DNA of 64,000 nt from Agrobacterium tumefaciens (GTDB lineage Bacteria; Pseudomonadota; Alphaproteobacteria; Rhizobiales; Rhizobiaceae), in NCBI RefSeq assembly GCF_013318015.2, contig NZ_CP115843.1, positions 372,001 through 436,000 of the forward strand, given 5' to 3'. Positions 45,193 to 53,627 of the stretch are shown one piece after another. Position numbers and translations under genes: made by a program. The notes under the pieces are model-generated. The model was not told the origin of the DNA. It saw nothing but the letters and a program-made list of their open reading frames with translations, and ran no database searches. Position 1 is the stretch's first letter. Each line of letters begins with the position of its first letter.

Positions 45193-46023
45193 ATGAAACG
45201 TAGCTTTGCACAGAGCCTTGCCCTCTACGCGACGGTGATCTTTACGCTGGTGATGATCCTGTTCCCGGTCTACTGGCTGCTGGTTACCGCCCTTTCCACC
45301 ACCGACGAACTCTACCGCCTGCCACCGACTTTCTGGCCGGACGATCCGCAATGGGACATTTTTGCCCGTGTCTGGGCGGCAAAGCCGATCCTTCTGTGGC
45401 TGTGGAATTCGATGCTTGCCGCTGTCGGCTCGGTTGCGCTGTCGATGCTGGTTTCGGTCAGCGCCGGTTACGCCCTGTCCCGCTATTCGATGCGGGGCGG
45501 CGCTACCATGGGAATGTTCGTTCTCACAGCCAAGATGTTGCCTGCCACGCTACTCGTTATCCCGCTGTTTTCGATCTTTTCGAGCTTCGGTCTGATCGGC
45601 AGCCTATGGACGCTTGTGCTTGCACATTCGACCATGATCATTCCCTTCGCAACCTGGATGCTGAAGGGTTATTTCGACACGATCCCCAAGGAACTGGAAC
45701 AGGCTGCCATGGTCGACGGCTGCTCGCCGATCGGCGCCATGGTGCGTGTCGTGCTTCCCATCGCAACACCGGGGCTTGCCGCCACCGCGCTTTACGCCTT
45801 TGTGCTCAGCTGGGCCGATTACGCCTATGCGCGCACCTTTCTGGTCAACTCGCCGGACAACTGGACCGCCAATCTCGGCATCACCACGATGCAGGGCGAA
45901 TATGTCACCTATTGGAACGACATCTCCGCCGCATCGGTGTTCATCGCGCTGCCGATCATCGCAATCTATCTGTTCCTTGAACGTTATTTGGTCGGCGGTT
46001 TGACCGCTGGCGCGGAGAAATAA
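45193..46023 (+). CDS. Sugar ABC permease 2 (UgpE/MalG-like)
   Basis: A 276-residue inner-membrane protein. The EAA loop LEQAAMVDGCSPIGAMVRVVLP lies near residue 180, with SWADYAYARTFL after it, typical of CUT1 permeases. GAGGAGG precedes ATG 45193, and the TTG at 45190 is a less likely start. The stop is two bases before the ATPase start. Confidence 0.92.
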   Translation: MKRSFAQSLALYATVIFTLVMILFPVYWLLVTALSTTDELYRLPPTFWPDDPQWDIFARVWAAKPILLWLWNSMLAAVGSVALSMLVSVSAGYALSRYSMRGGATMGMFVLTAKMLPATLLVIPLFSIFSSFGLIGSLWTLVLAHSTMIIPFATWMLKGYFDTIPKELEQAAMVDGCSPIGAMVRVVLPIATPGLAATALYAFVLSWADYAYARTFLVNSPDNWTANLGITTMQGEYVTYWNDISAASVFIALPIIAIYLFLERYLVGGLTAGAEK

Positions 46024-46025
46024 GC

Positions 46026-47108
46026 ATGGCCAATATTTCCATTCGCAACGTCAGCAAGTCCTATGGCGCGCTCAACGTACTCAGGCCCTTTTCGCTTGAG
46101 ATCGAGAACGGCGAGTTCGTGGTGCTGGTTGGACCTTCCGGTTGCGGCAAGTCGACGATGTTGAAAATCCTTGCTGGTCTCGAACCGGCAAGCGAAGGGC
46201 AGATCTTCATCGGCGACAATGAAGTCACGGATCTGGCGCCCGGGGACCGCGATATAGCCATGGTGTTTCAGAATTATGCGCTCTATCCGCATCTGACGGT
46301 TCGCCAGAACATCGGCTTCGGGCTGAAGATGCGCGGCACGGACAGGCATGAGATTGACCGCCGGGTCGACGATGCGGCGCGCATTCTGGAAGTGACGCCC
46401 TATCTGGATCGCAAGCCCAAGGATCTGTCAGGCGGTCAGCGGCAGCGCGTGGCTCTGGGACGAGCGATCGTGCGCCAGCCGCAAGCCTTCCTCATGGACG
46501 AGCCGCTGTCCAACCTCGATGCCAAGCTGCGTGTCCATATGCGTGCCGAAATCGGCGCTTTGCACAAACGCATCGGGGTCACCACCGTCTACGTGACGCA
46601 TGACCAGGTCGAAGCCATGACCATGGCGGACCGGGTCGTGATCATGCAGGGCGGCATCATACAGCAGATTGCCGCACCAGACGAACTGTTCAACAACCCG
46701 GCCAATCTTTTCGTTGCCGGTTTCATCGGCTCGCCGGGCATGAACTTCCTCAATGCGCAACTGCGTGACGGCACTGTTACCCTGTTTGGGCAACATGTTT
46801 CCGTGCCGGGCGCGGCTGATCGTCAAGGCAGCGTGATCGTCGGTCTGCGGCCGGAACATCTCGTTCTCGGCGATGCGCCGGTCACCTTCGATGTTCACCC
46901 GACGCTGGTGGAAAGCCTCGGATCGGAAAAATACGTCTATTTCGACGCGGAAGGCGCAAGGGTGGCCGATGGCGAGGAGGGCAAGTCCAAGGGTCTGATC
47001 GCGCGCGTCTCGCATACCGGCAATCTTCCTGGCAACGAGGCACTCCGGCTCGGGTTCGATCCGGCCAAGCTTTATCTCTTCGATGCAAAGACCGGAGAAC
47101 GGCTATGA
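46026..47108 (+). CDS. Sugar ABC ATPase (UgpC/MalK-like)
   Basis: A 360-residue ATPase with LVGPSGCGKST, MVFQNYALYPH, LSGGQRQR, FLMDEPLSNLD and VTHDQVEAMTM, then the MalK-type C-terminal regulatory domain (IVGLRPEHLVL, NLPGNEALRLGFDPAKLYLF). It powers the importer above and overlaps the next gene by ATGA. Confidence 0.93.
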   Translation: MANISIRNVSKSYGALNVLRPFSLEIENGEFVVLVGPSGCGKSTMLKILAGLEPASEGQIFIGDNEVTDLAPGDRDIAMVFQNYALYPHLTVRQNIGFGLKMRGTDRHEIDRRVDDAARILEVTPYLDRKPKDLSGGQRQRVALGRAIVRQPQAFLMDEPLSNLDAKLRVHMRAEIGALHKRIGVTTVYVTHDQVEAMTMADRVVIMQGGIIQQIAAPDELFNNPANLFVAGFIGSPGMNFLNAQLRDGTVTLFGQHVSVPGAADRQGSVIVGLRPEHLVLGDAPVTFDVHPTLVESLGSEKYVYFDAEGARVADGEEGKSKGLIARVSHTGNLPGNEALRLGFDPAKLYLFDAKTGERL

Positions 47109-48088
47109 TCCTCGTCACCGGATCGGCGGGCCGTGTCGGCCGTGCCGCTGTCGCCACCTTGCGCGCACAGGGCCGCACCGTTCGCGGTTTTGATCTCAGG
47201 CCATCGGGAACCGGCGGCGAGGAAGTCGTCGGGTCGCTGGAGGATGCGCAGGCACTGTCCGAAGCTATGAAGGGCGTGAGCGCCGTCCTGCATCTGGGAG
47301 CCTTCATGTCCTGGGCTCCGGCGGATCGCGATCGTATGTTCGCTGTCAATGTCGAGGGTACGCGCCGGCTTCTGGATGCCGCTTCAGCATCTGGCCTGCG
47401 GCGTTTCGTGTTCGCTTCCTCAGGCGAGGTCTATCCGGAAAACCGACCGGAATTCCTGCCGGTCACCGAGGATCATCCGCTTTGCCCCAATTCGCCCTAT
47501 GGCCTGACCAAGCTTTTGGGCGAAGAGCTGGTGCGCTTTCACCAGCGAAGCGGCACCATGGAAACGGTGATCCTGCGGTTTTCTCATACGCAGGATGCGG
47601 CGGAACTGCTGGACGAAGAGAGTTTCTTTTCCGGTCCCCGGTTTTTCTTACGGCCACGCATTCGCCAGCAGCAGAATTTCGGAAACGTTGCTATCGCCGA
47701 ACTGCTCCAGTCCCGAGATATCGGTGAGCCGTCGCACATTCTGTCGCGCAACGAAAACGGCCGTCCATTCCGTATGCACATCACCGATACGCGCGACATG
47801 GTAGCAGGAATTCTGCTCGCCCTCGACCATCCCGACGCGGCGGGCGGCATCTTCAATCTCGGCGCGGATGAACCCGCCGACTTCGCCGTGCTTCTGCCGA
47901 AGATTGCGGCGCTGACCGGCCTTCCCATCGTGACAGTCGATTTTCCCGGCGACGGCGTTTATTACCATACGTCCAACGAGCGGATCAGAAACACTTTGGG
48001 GTTTGAAGCAGAATGGACGATGGACCGGATGCTGGACGAAGCGGCGGCCGCAAGGCTGGAGCGACGCGCGAAGGAGCAGAGGCGATGA
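47105..48088 (+). CDS. NAD-dependent epimerase/dehydratase-family dehydrogenase
   Basis: A 327-residue extended short-chain dehydrogenase. The NAD motif VTGSAGRVGRAA, Ser in FVFASSGEVYPE and the Y-x-x-x-K catalytic pair in SPYGLTKLLGE are visible. Position in a sugar-acid operon suggests it oxidises a sugar or uronate to a lactone (uronate dehydrogenases belong to this fold), but an epimerase is possible. It overlaps the ATPase upstream and the IclR fusion downstream by four bases each. Confidence 0.85.
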   Translation: MILVTGSAGRVGRAAVATLRAQGRTVRGFDLRPSGTGGEEVVGSLEDAQALSEAMKGVSAVLHLGAFMSWAPADRDRMFAVNVEGTRRLLDAASASGLRRFVFASSGEVYPENRPEFLPVTEDHPLCPNSPYGLTKLLGEELVRFHQRSGTMETVILRFSHTQDAAELLDEESFFSGPRFFLRPRIRQQQNFGNVAIAELLQSRDIGEPSHILSRNENGRPFRMHITDTRDMVAGILLALDHPDAAGGIFNLGADEPADFAVLLPKIAALTGLPIVTVDFPGDGVYYHTSNERIRNTLGFEAEWTMDRMLDEAAAARLERRAKEQRR

Positions 48089-49767
48089 AGCCCGATACCC
48101 CGGGCGGCACGGCGGCGCTGGCCAAAGGGCTGACCCTGCTCGATATGGTTGCCGACGCGCCGGAACCGCTACGTTTTGCCGAGTTGTTGCGCGCCTCCGG
48201 CCTGCCGAAGCCGACCTTTGCACGCATCCTGCGCACCCTTATCGCCTATGGTCTCGTCCGTCAGGATGCGGCCCGTGGCACTTATGTTCTGGGCCAGCGT
48301 TTTCTGGAAATGTCCCATAGGGTCTGGGAGAGTTTCGATCTTGTCTCGGCGGCGACCCCGGAACTCGAGCGGCTGGCGGCCGAACTGGGGGAAACGGTTG
48401 CGCTGTGCCGGCTTGACGGCACGGTGACGCAATATCTGGCCGAACGTTCGCCGAATGGCCTTTCTGTGCGCGTCGAGGTGGGGCGCCGCGTCCCCCTGCA
48501 TTGCACGGCACCCGGCAAGGCACTGCTCGCCTTTCAGGACCCCGCCGTCGGCCGTGCCCTCTTGGACCGTCTGACGCTGGATGTGCAGACCCCGAAAACC
48601 ATCACCACGCTCGATGCGCTTCAGGCCGACCTGACGTTGACCCGGGCACGTGGTTATTCGATTTCTTATGAGGAGCACTTGCCAGGTGTAAATTCGGCAG
48701 CCGCGCCTGTCATGGGTCGCGACAATACGCCGATCGGCGTGCTTGTTGCGCTTGGCCCATCATCGCGGCTCAGTTCCTCCAATATCCATCCAGCCGGGCG
48801 CGAATTGATTGCTGCCGCCCGCCGTATCACGGGTGCGGCTGGGGCTGTCGCCATTAGTTCCAGGCCCAGGCCCCGGTCTGTCACCGGCCGTCCGAGTGCC
48901 GAGCTGAGTTGCGTCTTACCGTGGGGCGCACAGCTTGGCGAGAGTCCAGTGTGGCACGATGGCGAAAATACGCTCTACTGGGTCGATATTCTGCATCCCG
49001 CTGTCCACCGGTTTGATCCAGCGAGTGGCCGGAACGAAACCTGCGAGACCGGGAAGTTGGTCAGCGCGGTCATTCCGGTTCGCGGTGGGCGTCTGCTGGT
49101 GGCGTCTCAGGATGGGATCGAATGGCTGGATTTTGCATCAGGTCGCCTCACACCCTTCGTCAGCCCGGAGGCAGGCATCGTCGACAACCGCTTGAATGAT
49201 GCCAAATGCGGGCCTGACGGCGCGATATGGGTGGGATCGATGAGGATTGACGCCTCCAAGCCCACGGGTGCGCTTTATCGTATCAGCACCGATGGCGCAT
49301 TCGAACGCAAGGAAGGCGGCATCATCGTCTCCAACGGCCTCGGCTGGAGCGCGGATGGGAAAACCTTCTACTTTGTTGACACGGTACCTGGCCTCATCCA
49401 CGCCTATGATTGCGATCCCGCGACCGGAACGCTGTCGGGATGCCGCGAATTCGCACGCATTCCCGTCGCTGACGGCCGGCCGGACGGTCTTGCGGTGGAC
49501 GCGGAAGGAGGGGTCTGGTGTGCGATCTGGGATGGCTGGTCCGTGCGCCGTTATCTTCCAAACGGGAAGCTCGACCAGGTAATTGAGATGCCGGTGCCCC
49601 GTCCCACCAGCATCGCCTTTGGTGGCCCGGATCTGTCGACGCTGTTCATCACCAGCGCCCGCACCCGCCTGCCGGCCTCGACACTCGCCGACGCGCCTCT
49701 GTCAGGTGGACTGTTTTCCTGCCGCCCGGGAGTTTCCGGTGCGCATGTCTCATTGTTCGAAGGATAA
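48085..49767 (+). CDS. IclR regulator fused to SMP-30 lactonase domain
   Basis: A 560-residue chain in one uninterrupted frame. Residues ~8-70 are an IclR winged helix (GLTLLDMVADAPEPLRFAEL, KPTFARILRTL), ~75-250 the IclR effector domain (PLHCTAPGKALLAF, GYSISYEEHLPGVN), ~250-285 a basic linker (SSRPRPRSVTGRPS), and ~286-555 a complete SMP-30 propeller with LGESPVWHD, NRLNDAKCGPDG, SNGLGWSADG and GRPDGLAVD, keeping the metal ligands. One protein may therefore bind the operator and hydrolyse the lactone of the same pathway. ATG 48085 is coupled to the previous stop, with GAGG upstream. Confidence 0.9.
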   Translation: MKPDTPGGTAALAKGLTLLDMVADAPEPLRFAELLRASGLPKPTFARILRTLIAYGLVRQDAARGTYVLGQRFLEMSHRVWESFDLVSAATPELERLAAELGETVALCRLDGTVTQYLAERSPNGLSVRVEVGRRVPLHCTAPGKALLAFQDPAVGRALLDRLTLDVQTPKTITTLDALQADLTLTRARGYSISYEEHLPGVNSAAAPVMGRDNTPIGVLVALGPSSRLSSSNIHPAGRELIAAARRITGAAGAVAISSRPRPRSVTGRPSAELSCVLPWGAQLGESPVWHDGENTLYWVDILHPAVHRFDPASGRNETCETGKLVSAVIPVRGGRLLVASQDGIEWLDFASGRLTPFVSPEAGIVDNRLNDAKCGPDGAIWVGSMRIDASKPTGALYRISTDGAFERKEGGIIVSNGLGWSADGKTFYFVDTVPGLIHAYDCDPATGTLSGCREFARIPVADGRPDGLAVDAEGGVWCAIWDGWSVRRYLPNGKLDQVIEMPVPRPTSIAFGGPDLSTLFITSARTRLPASTLADAPLSGGLFSCRPGVSGAHVSLFEG

Positions 49768-49770
49768 AGG

Positions 49771-50532
49771 ATGAACCTTGAAAACATCTTTGGCCTGAAG
49801 GGCCGCGTGGCGCTCGTTACCGGTTCAAGCCGTGGGATAGGGGCGGCGATTGCCGAAGGGCTGGCTGGGGCAGGTGCCCATGTCATCCTGCATGGCGTCA
49901 AGCCGGGCGCCACAGCGGCTGTACATGAGCGGATTGTTACGCACGGGGGAACGGCGGATCATCTGGCAGGCGATCTCTCCGAAATCGGGGCTGGTCGGGA
50001 TCTTATCGAACGAGCAGAGGCGATCGCACCACTCGATATCCTTGTTATCAACGCCAGTGCCCAGATCAATGCCACTCTATCGGCGCTGACGCCAGGTGAT
50101 CTGGCGTTTCAACTGGCGGTCAATCTGGGCTCGACGGTCGACATGCTGCAGACGGCACTGCCGCGAATGTCGGCTCGGAAATGGGGCAGGATCGTCTCCA
50201 TAGGATCAGTCAATCAGCTAAGGCCCAAAAGCGTCGTTACCGCCTATGCGGCGACGAAGGCCGCACAGCACAATTTAATTCAAAGTCAGGCTAGAGATTA
50301 TGCCCGCGACAACGTGTTGCTCAATACTCTCGCTCCCGGCCTCATCGATACGGATCGCAACGCTCATCGCCGCGTCGAGGACCCGGAGGGCTGGAATGAA
50401 TATGTAAGCGCACTGAACTGGATGGGGCGGGCCGGGCGACCGGAAGAGATGGTGGGGGCAGCTGTCTTTCTGGCGTCGGAGGCATGTAGTTTCATGACGG
50501 GCGAAACGATTTTTCTCACCGGAGGTTATTGA
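49771..50532 (+). CDS. SDR-family oxidoreductase
   Basis: A 253-residue classical short-chain dehydrogenase with TGSSRGIGAAIAEGL, Ser in IVSIGSVNQL, and the catalytic TAYAATKAA (Tyr and Lys). The tail EACSFMTGETIFLTGGY is normal. It likely oxidises a sugar or sugar acid alcohol as the first or last step of the pathway. It follows the fusion gene by three bases, with AAAGG upstream, and ends the operon. Confidence 0.9.
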   Translation: MNLENIFGLKGRVALVTGSSRGIGAAIAEGLAGAGAHVILHGVKPGATAAVHERIVTHGGTADHLAGDLSEIGAGRDLIERAEAIAPLDILVINASAQINATLSALTPGDLAFQLAVNLGSTVDMLQTALPRMSARKWGRIVSIGSVNQLRPKSVVTAYAATKAAQHNLIQSQARDYARDNVLLNTLAPGLIDTDRNAHRRVEDPEGWNEYVSALNWMGRAGRPEEMVGAAVFLASEACSFMTGETIFLTGGY

Positions 50533-50661
50533 GCGGGCGGATATTGGAAAAGTGCAAAATGTCCCGAACGCAGGTGTTGGCCCAGCAACTTTTGCGGTGA
50601 TCGTCTGGAGAGGTCGTCATTTGAAAAACCAGCGCCGATAATGCGGCGATTGTGCGGGCCT

Positions 50662-50822
50662 GGCCTCGACGTTGTCATCACCGAGCTGCCGCATACTATC
50701 GTCCACTCATGCGTCTGCTTGATTTGCCGAACTTCATCCTCACGCCGCATGTGGCGTGGGCAAGAAGCGCAGCGGTCCAGTCGCTGGTCGATCAGCTGAT
50801 CGACAATGTCGAGGCGTTCTAG
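50662..50822 (+). pseudogene. D-2-hydroxyacid dehydrogenase C-terminal remnant
   Basis: GLDVVITELPHTIVH in one frame and, after a frameshift, LLDLPNFILTPHVAWARSAA with VDQLIDNVEAF and a stop correspond to the last ~50 residues of NAD-dependent D-2-hydroxyacid (glycerate-type) dehydrogenases, including the catalytic-His segment TPHVAW. No NAD domain precedes it. It lies in the 457-base gap after the SDR gene, which otherwise holds nothing recognised. Confidence 0.6.
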
Positions 50823-50989
50823 CGCGCCCTTCGTTTGACCGTTATAGCTTCTCATGTAATCGAGAAATGCGCGCATGGCGGCACGTGGGAGGCGGGTCGT
50901 AAAAACCATTGCGGTAGGAGAGTGTCCATTGGGAGGAAGCTCCGCCAGCCGGCCGATTTCCTTTCAGGTGTCGCTGTACCTTCTAACGT

Positions 50990-51796
50990 TCAGCGGTCGA
51001 AGTTTCCCAGATATCGGGCAGGCGATGTGCCAAGCGCTTTCTTGAACATGGTTATGAATGCAGAGACGGATTGATATCCAAGATCCCCCGAAACCTGCTG
51101 CACCGTTGCCCCCGCTGCAAGGCTTCGGATTGCGACAATCACCTGCAATTGTTGTCGCCAGCGGCCGAAGGTAAGGCCCGTTTCGCTTTGAACGAGACGG
51201 GCGAGCGAATTCTCACTCATCGCCACTCGTTTTGCCCATTGCGCCATCGTACTGCGATTGGATGGATCGTCTGCCAGCTCGGATGCAATGCGTGCAAGCC
51301 GGGGCTCGTCCGTCAGCGGGAGGTGAAGATGCTCGACCGGCATCCGCGACAATGCCGACAGAAGCAGCGTTTCCATGAGCTCTAAGTCAGCAGTCGCGGC
51401 AGCCGATTGGTCGGCCATCTCGATGATCAGTTCCCTGACGAGCGGAGACAGGGAAAGCGTGCAGCACCGGTTCGGCAGATCGGCAGCCCCCGGCTCGATG
51501 AACAAGAAGAACAAACGTGCGTTGGCGGTGGCCACATTGCTGTGACGCATGCCCCCTGGAACCCAGACGCCACAATGAGGCGGAACCATCCACATGCCGC
51601 TTGGGACGCGACAAGTCACGCCTCCCAGCAGCGGCATGACAAGCTGGTCCTTACGGTGCTGGTGTTCGGGAGCCTCGCGTTCATTTTGAGACACGTCGAT
51701 CCTCACAGCGCGAACGCGCGATGAAGAGCTTTCGACATCATGGTCGGCGAGGGCACCGGACAGGGATAGTGGTGGCTGGAGGTATTTAGTGATCAT
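50990..51796 (-). CDS. AraC-family transcriptional regulator
   Basis: A 268-residue protein. An N-terminal cupin segment (EHQHRKDQLVMPLLGGVTCR, MVPPHCGVWVPGG) and a C-terminal AraC double helix-turn-helix (MAQWAKRVAMSENSLARLV, VQQVSGDLGYQSVSAFITMF) are clear. The arrangement is that of NimR-like regulators that control a divergent exporter. The divergent gene at 51868 is not a recognisable exporter. The ribosome site before ATG 51796 is poor. Confidence 0.88.
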   Translation of the reverse strand: MITKYLQPPLSLSGALADHDVESSSSRVRAVRIDVSQNEREAPEHQHRKDQLVMPLLGGVTCRVPSGMWMVPPHCGVWVPGGMRHSNVATANARLFFLFIEPGAADLPNRCCTLSLSPLVRELIIEMADQSAAATADLELMETLLLSALSRMPVEHLHLPLTDEPRLARIASELADDPSNRSTMAQWAKRVAMSENSLARLVQSETGLTFGRWRQQLQVIVAIRSLAAGATVQQVSGDLGYQSVSAFITMFKKALGTSPARYLGNFDR

Positions 51797-51867
51797 TAGA
51801 GGGAATATCTAAATTCGTCCGATCGGTTTGTCGATAGGGTCATCTCGCAAGAAGCTGGAGGGTGATC

Positions 51868-52239
51868 ATGACACTTCAAAAACACAACGACCGCTGGTGG
51901 TCGGATATCGTCCGGACCGAAATTCGTCTGACCTCGAAAGGACCTCGCAGGCTCTGCATCCTGCCCCCATCCCTGATGGGGACAAGGCCGGATCGTGCCG
52001 CTGTTCTGAAAACGATTACAGGCATTCTTTTTTCGAAAGCCCGAGCATTGCTTGCCCGCCAGCCTCCGGCCATGTCGACTGTTGTGCGCGCTGACCCTGT
52101 CGAAGCCTATCTGCACGCCTGCCTCGCTGCACCATTCTTTTTCTATGTGTCGCCAGCGACCTACGGCCTCGCAGACAATGTTACCACCGATGAAAAAGGC
52201 ATCGAGCGCAAGGCCACACTGCCGGGGGATGAGGTGTGA
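51868..52239 (+). CDS. Hypothetical protein, possibly truncated
   Basis: A 123-residue open frame divergent from the AraC gene with a good ribosome site (GGAGGG, 7 bases before ATG 51868). It starts MTLQKHNDRWWSDIVRTEIRL, has a mostly hydrophobic aromatic patch PFFFYVSPATYGLAD, and ends KATLPGDEV. I do not recognise the family. After the stop the next frame (GTG 52237 onward, RPVVTSGNVIFSL) could be a continuation, so a frameshifted longer gene is possible. Confidence 0.4.
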   Translation: MTLQKHNDRWWSDIVRTEIRLTSKGPRRLCILPPSLMGTRPDRAAVLKTITGILFSKARALLARQPPAMSTVVRADPVEAYLHACLAAPFFFYVSPATYGLADNVTTDEKGIERKATLPGDEV

Positions 52240-52581
52240 GTTCCCGGCCAGTTGTCACCAGCGGGAACGTCATCTTTTCGCTGAAAACATTTCTTGCGGC
52301 CATGGCGTGGCCGATGCGCTGGAACCGCTTGAATCGCCTCACATGGCAGATGGCTCACGTAACCCGCTTTTCAGGCCCATCCTCTACCGTCAATACGAGG
52401 GCAAGCCAAAGTGTCTCCGCTGCATCTGTTGCATCCGATATCTGATTAACGGACTGGATTACTGCAAGACGTGCCCATGTCTGAATAGTCGCTCTAGTCC
52501 AATGCATGATGCGGGTTATCGCGATATGCACGATGGATCGACAAATGCCTGCGGCAAGAAACAGAGCTAAGGACTTTGAAT
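52240..52581. other. Spacer or decayed sequence
   Basis: About 340 bases between the hypothetical gene and the end of the LysR gene. Overlapping short frames on both strands show no family features. It may be the broken 3' part of the gene at 51868. Confidence 0.3.
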
Positions 52582-53511
52582 TCACGGGCCGGGCTGCAAG
52601 GATTTCGCTGCATCTTTGTGCGATTGTCTCACGAAATCGATAAATGCGCGCAAAGGCGCGGGCACAAGCCGCCGTCCGGAATAATAGAGGAACGGGCCGG
52701 AAAACCGCAGCCACCACTCTTCCATCACCGGTACCAGGTTTCCTCTATCGAAGTGTGGCCTTAGCCAGTCTTCAAAAATATAAATGATGCCAGAACCGGC
52801 AATGGCTGCGTCGATACCAAGATCAGTGCCGCCGCCGAACTGAACAACGAGGCTACCTTTAGGATTTATGGCGATTTCTTCCCCATCGCGTTCGAATTCC
52901 CAGGAGGGAAGCGCGCGCCCCGAAAACCGGCCTAAAATACAATCATGCGAAAGCAGGTCTTGTGGATGTTGCGGTTTGCCTCTTCTTGCAAGGTAACCCG
53001 GCGACGCGGCAAGGGCGTAGCGCTGCTGGCGCGGTCCGATCGGCAAAGCCACCATATCCTGTTCGAGACGTTCGTCATAACGGATGCCTGCGTCGCAGCC
53101 GCTCTTTATGATGTCGACGAAATTCTCATCGGTCACGATTTCCAGCCTTATTTCCGGGTAGGCCTTTAGGAACGGCGGCACGATCGGAGGCAGGACCAGC
53201 CTTGCCGCACTCATCGGAACATTGAGTCTGAGGTCCCCCGAGGTGCGGCCGCGGCTGCTTTTCACCTCGTCGAGTGCCGATGCCACCTCTGCGAATGCGG
53301 GTCCGGTGCGCTCTAGCAAGAGACGTCCTGCATCCGTCAGGAGCACGCTGCGGGTGGTGCGATTGAATAGTCGTACCCCAAGGTCTTCTTCGAGACGCTT
53401 CACCGCATCGCTCAACGCCGAGGAGCTGACTCCACTTTCGCGCGCGGCCTGCCGAAAACCTTTGGATCTAGCCACCAGTAAAAACGCATTCAGATCCGTT
53501 AAATCCGACAC
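52582..53511 (-). CDS. LysR-family transcriptional regulator
   Basis: A 309-residue regulator. The winged helix reads SDLTDLNAFLLVARSKGFR with SSSALSDAVKRLEEDLGV and NRTTRSVLLTDAG, and the effector domain starts near residue 85 (GDLRLNVPMSAARLV). The start is set at GTG 53511, with GGAG five bases upstream and the family-typical (M)SDLTDLNAF. A TTG at 53535 would add eight residues. It is divergent from an aldo/keto reductase, which it probably controls. Confidence 0.87.
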   Translation of the reverse strand: MSDLTDLNAFLLVARSKGFRQAARESGVSSSALSDAVKRLEEDLGVRLFNRTTRSVLLTDAGRLLLERTGPAFAEVASALDEVKSSRGRTSGDLRLNVPMSAARLVLPPIVPPFLKAYPEIRLEIVTDENFVDIIKSGCDAGIRYDERLEQDMVALPIGPRQQRYALAASPGYLARRGKPQHPQDLLSHDCILGRFSGRALPSWEFERDGEEIAINPKGSLVVQFGGGTDLGIDAAIAGSGIIYIFEDWLRPHFDRGNLVPVMEEWWLRFSGPFLYYSGRRLVPAPLRAFIDFVRQSHKDAAKSLQPGP

Positions 53512-53535
53512 CCTGCTCTCCAAACGTAAAAACAA

Positions 53536-53555
53536 TTGTCCGCCTTCACGGACAA
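53536..53555. promoter_or_regulatory. Inverted repeat between LysR and aldo/keto reductase
   Basis: TTGTCCG and CGGACAA form a perfect 7-base dyad with a 6-base centre. A further half-like GTCCGG follows at 53559. It lies 25 bases upstream of the LysR start and 73 before the reductase, the usual place for a LysR site that regulates both directions. Confidence 0.45.
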
Positions 53556-53627
53556 GCTGTCCGGATTATAGCTTCTTGTAGCGTATATGCCACCTGTCTA
53601 TTTTGGAGGAACACAAGGAGATGGACC

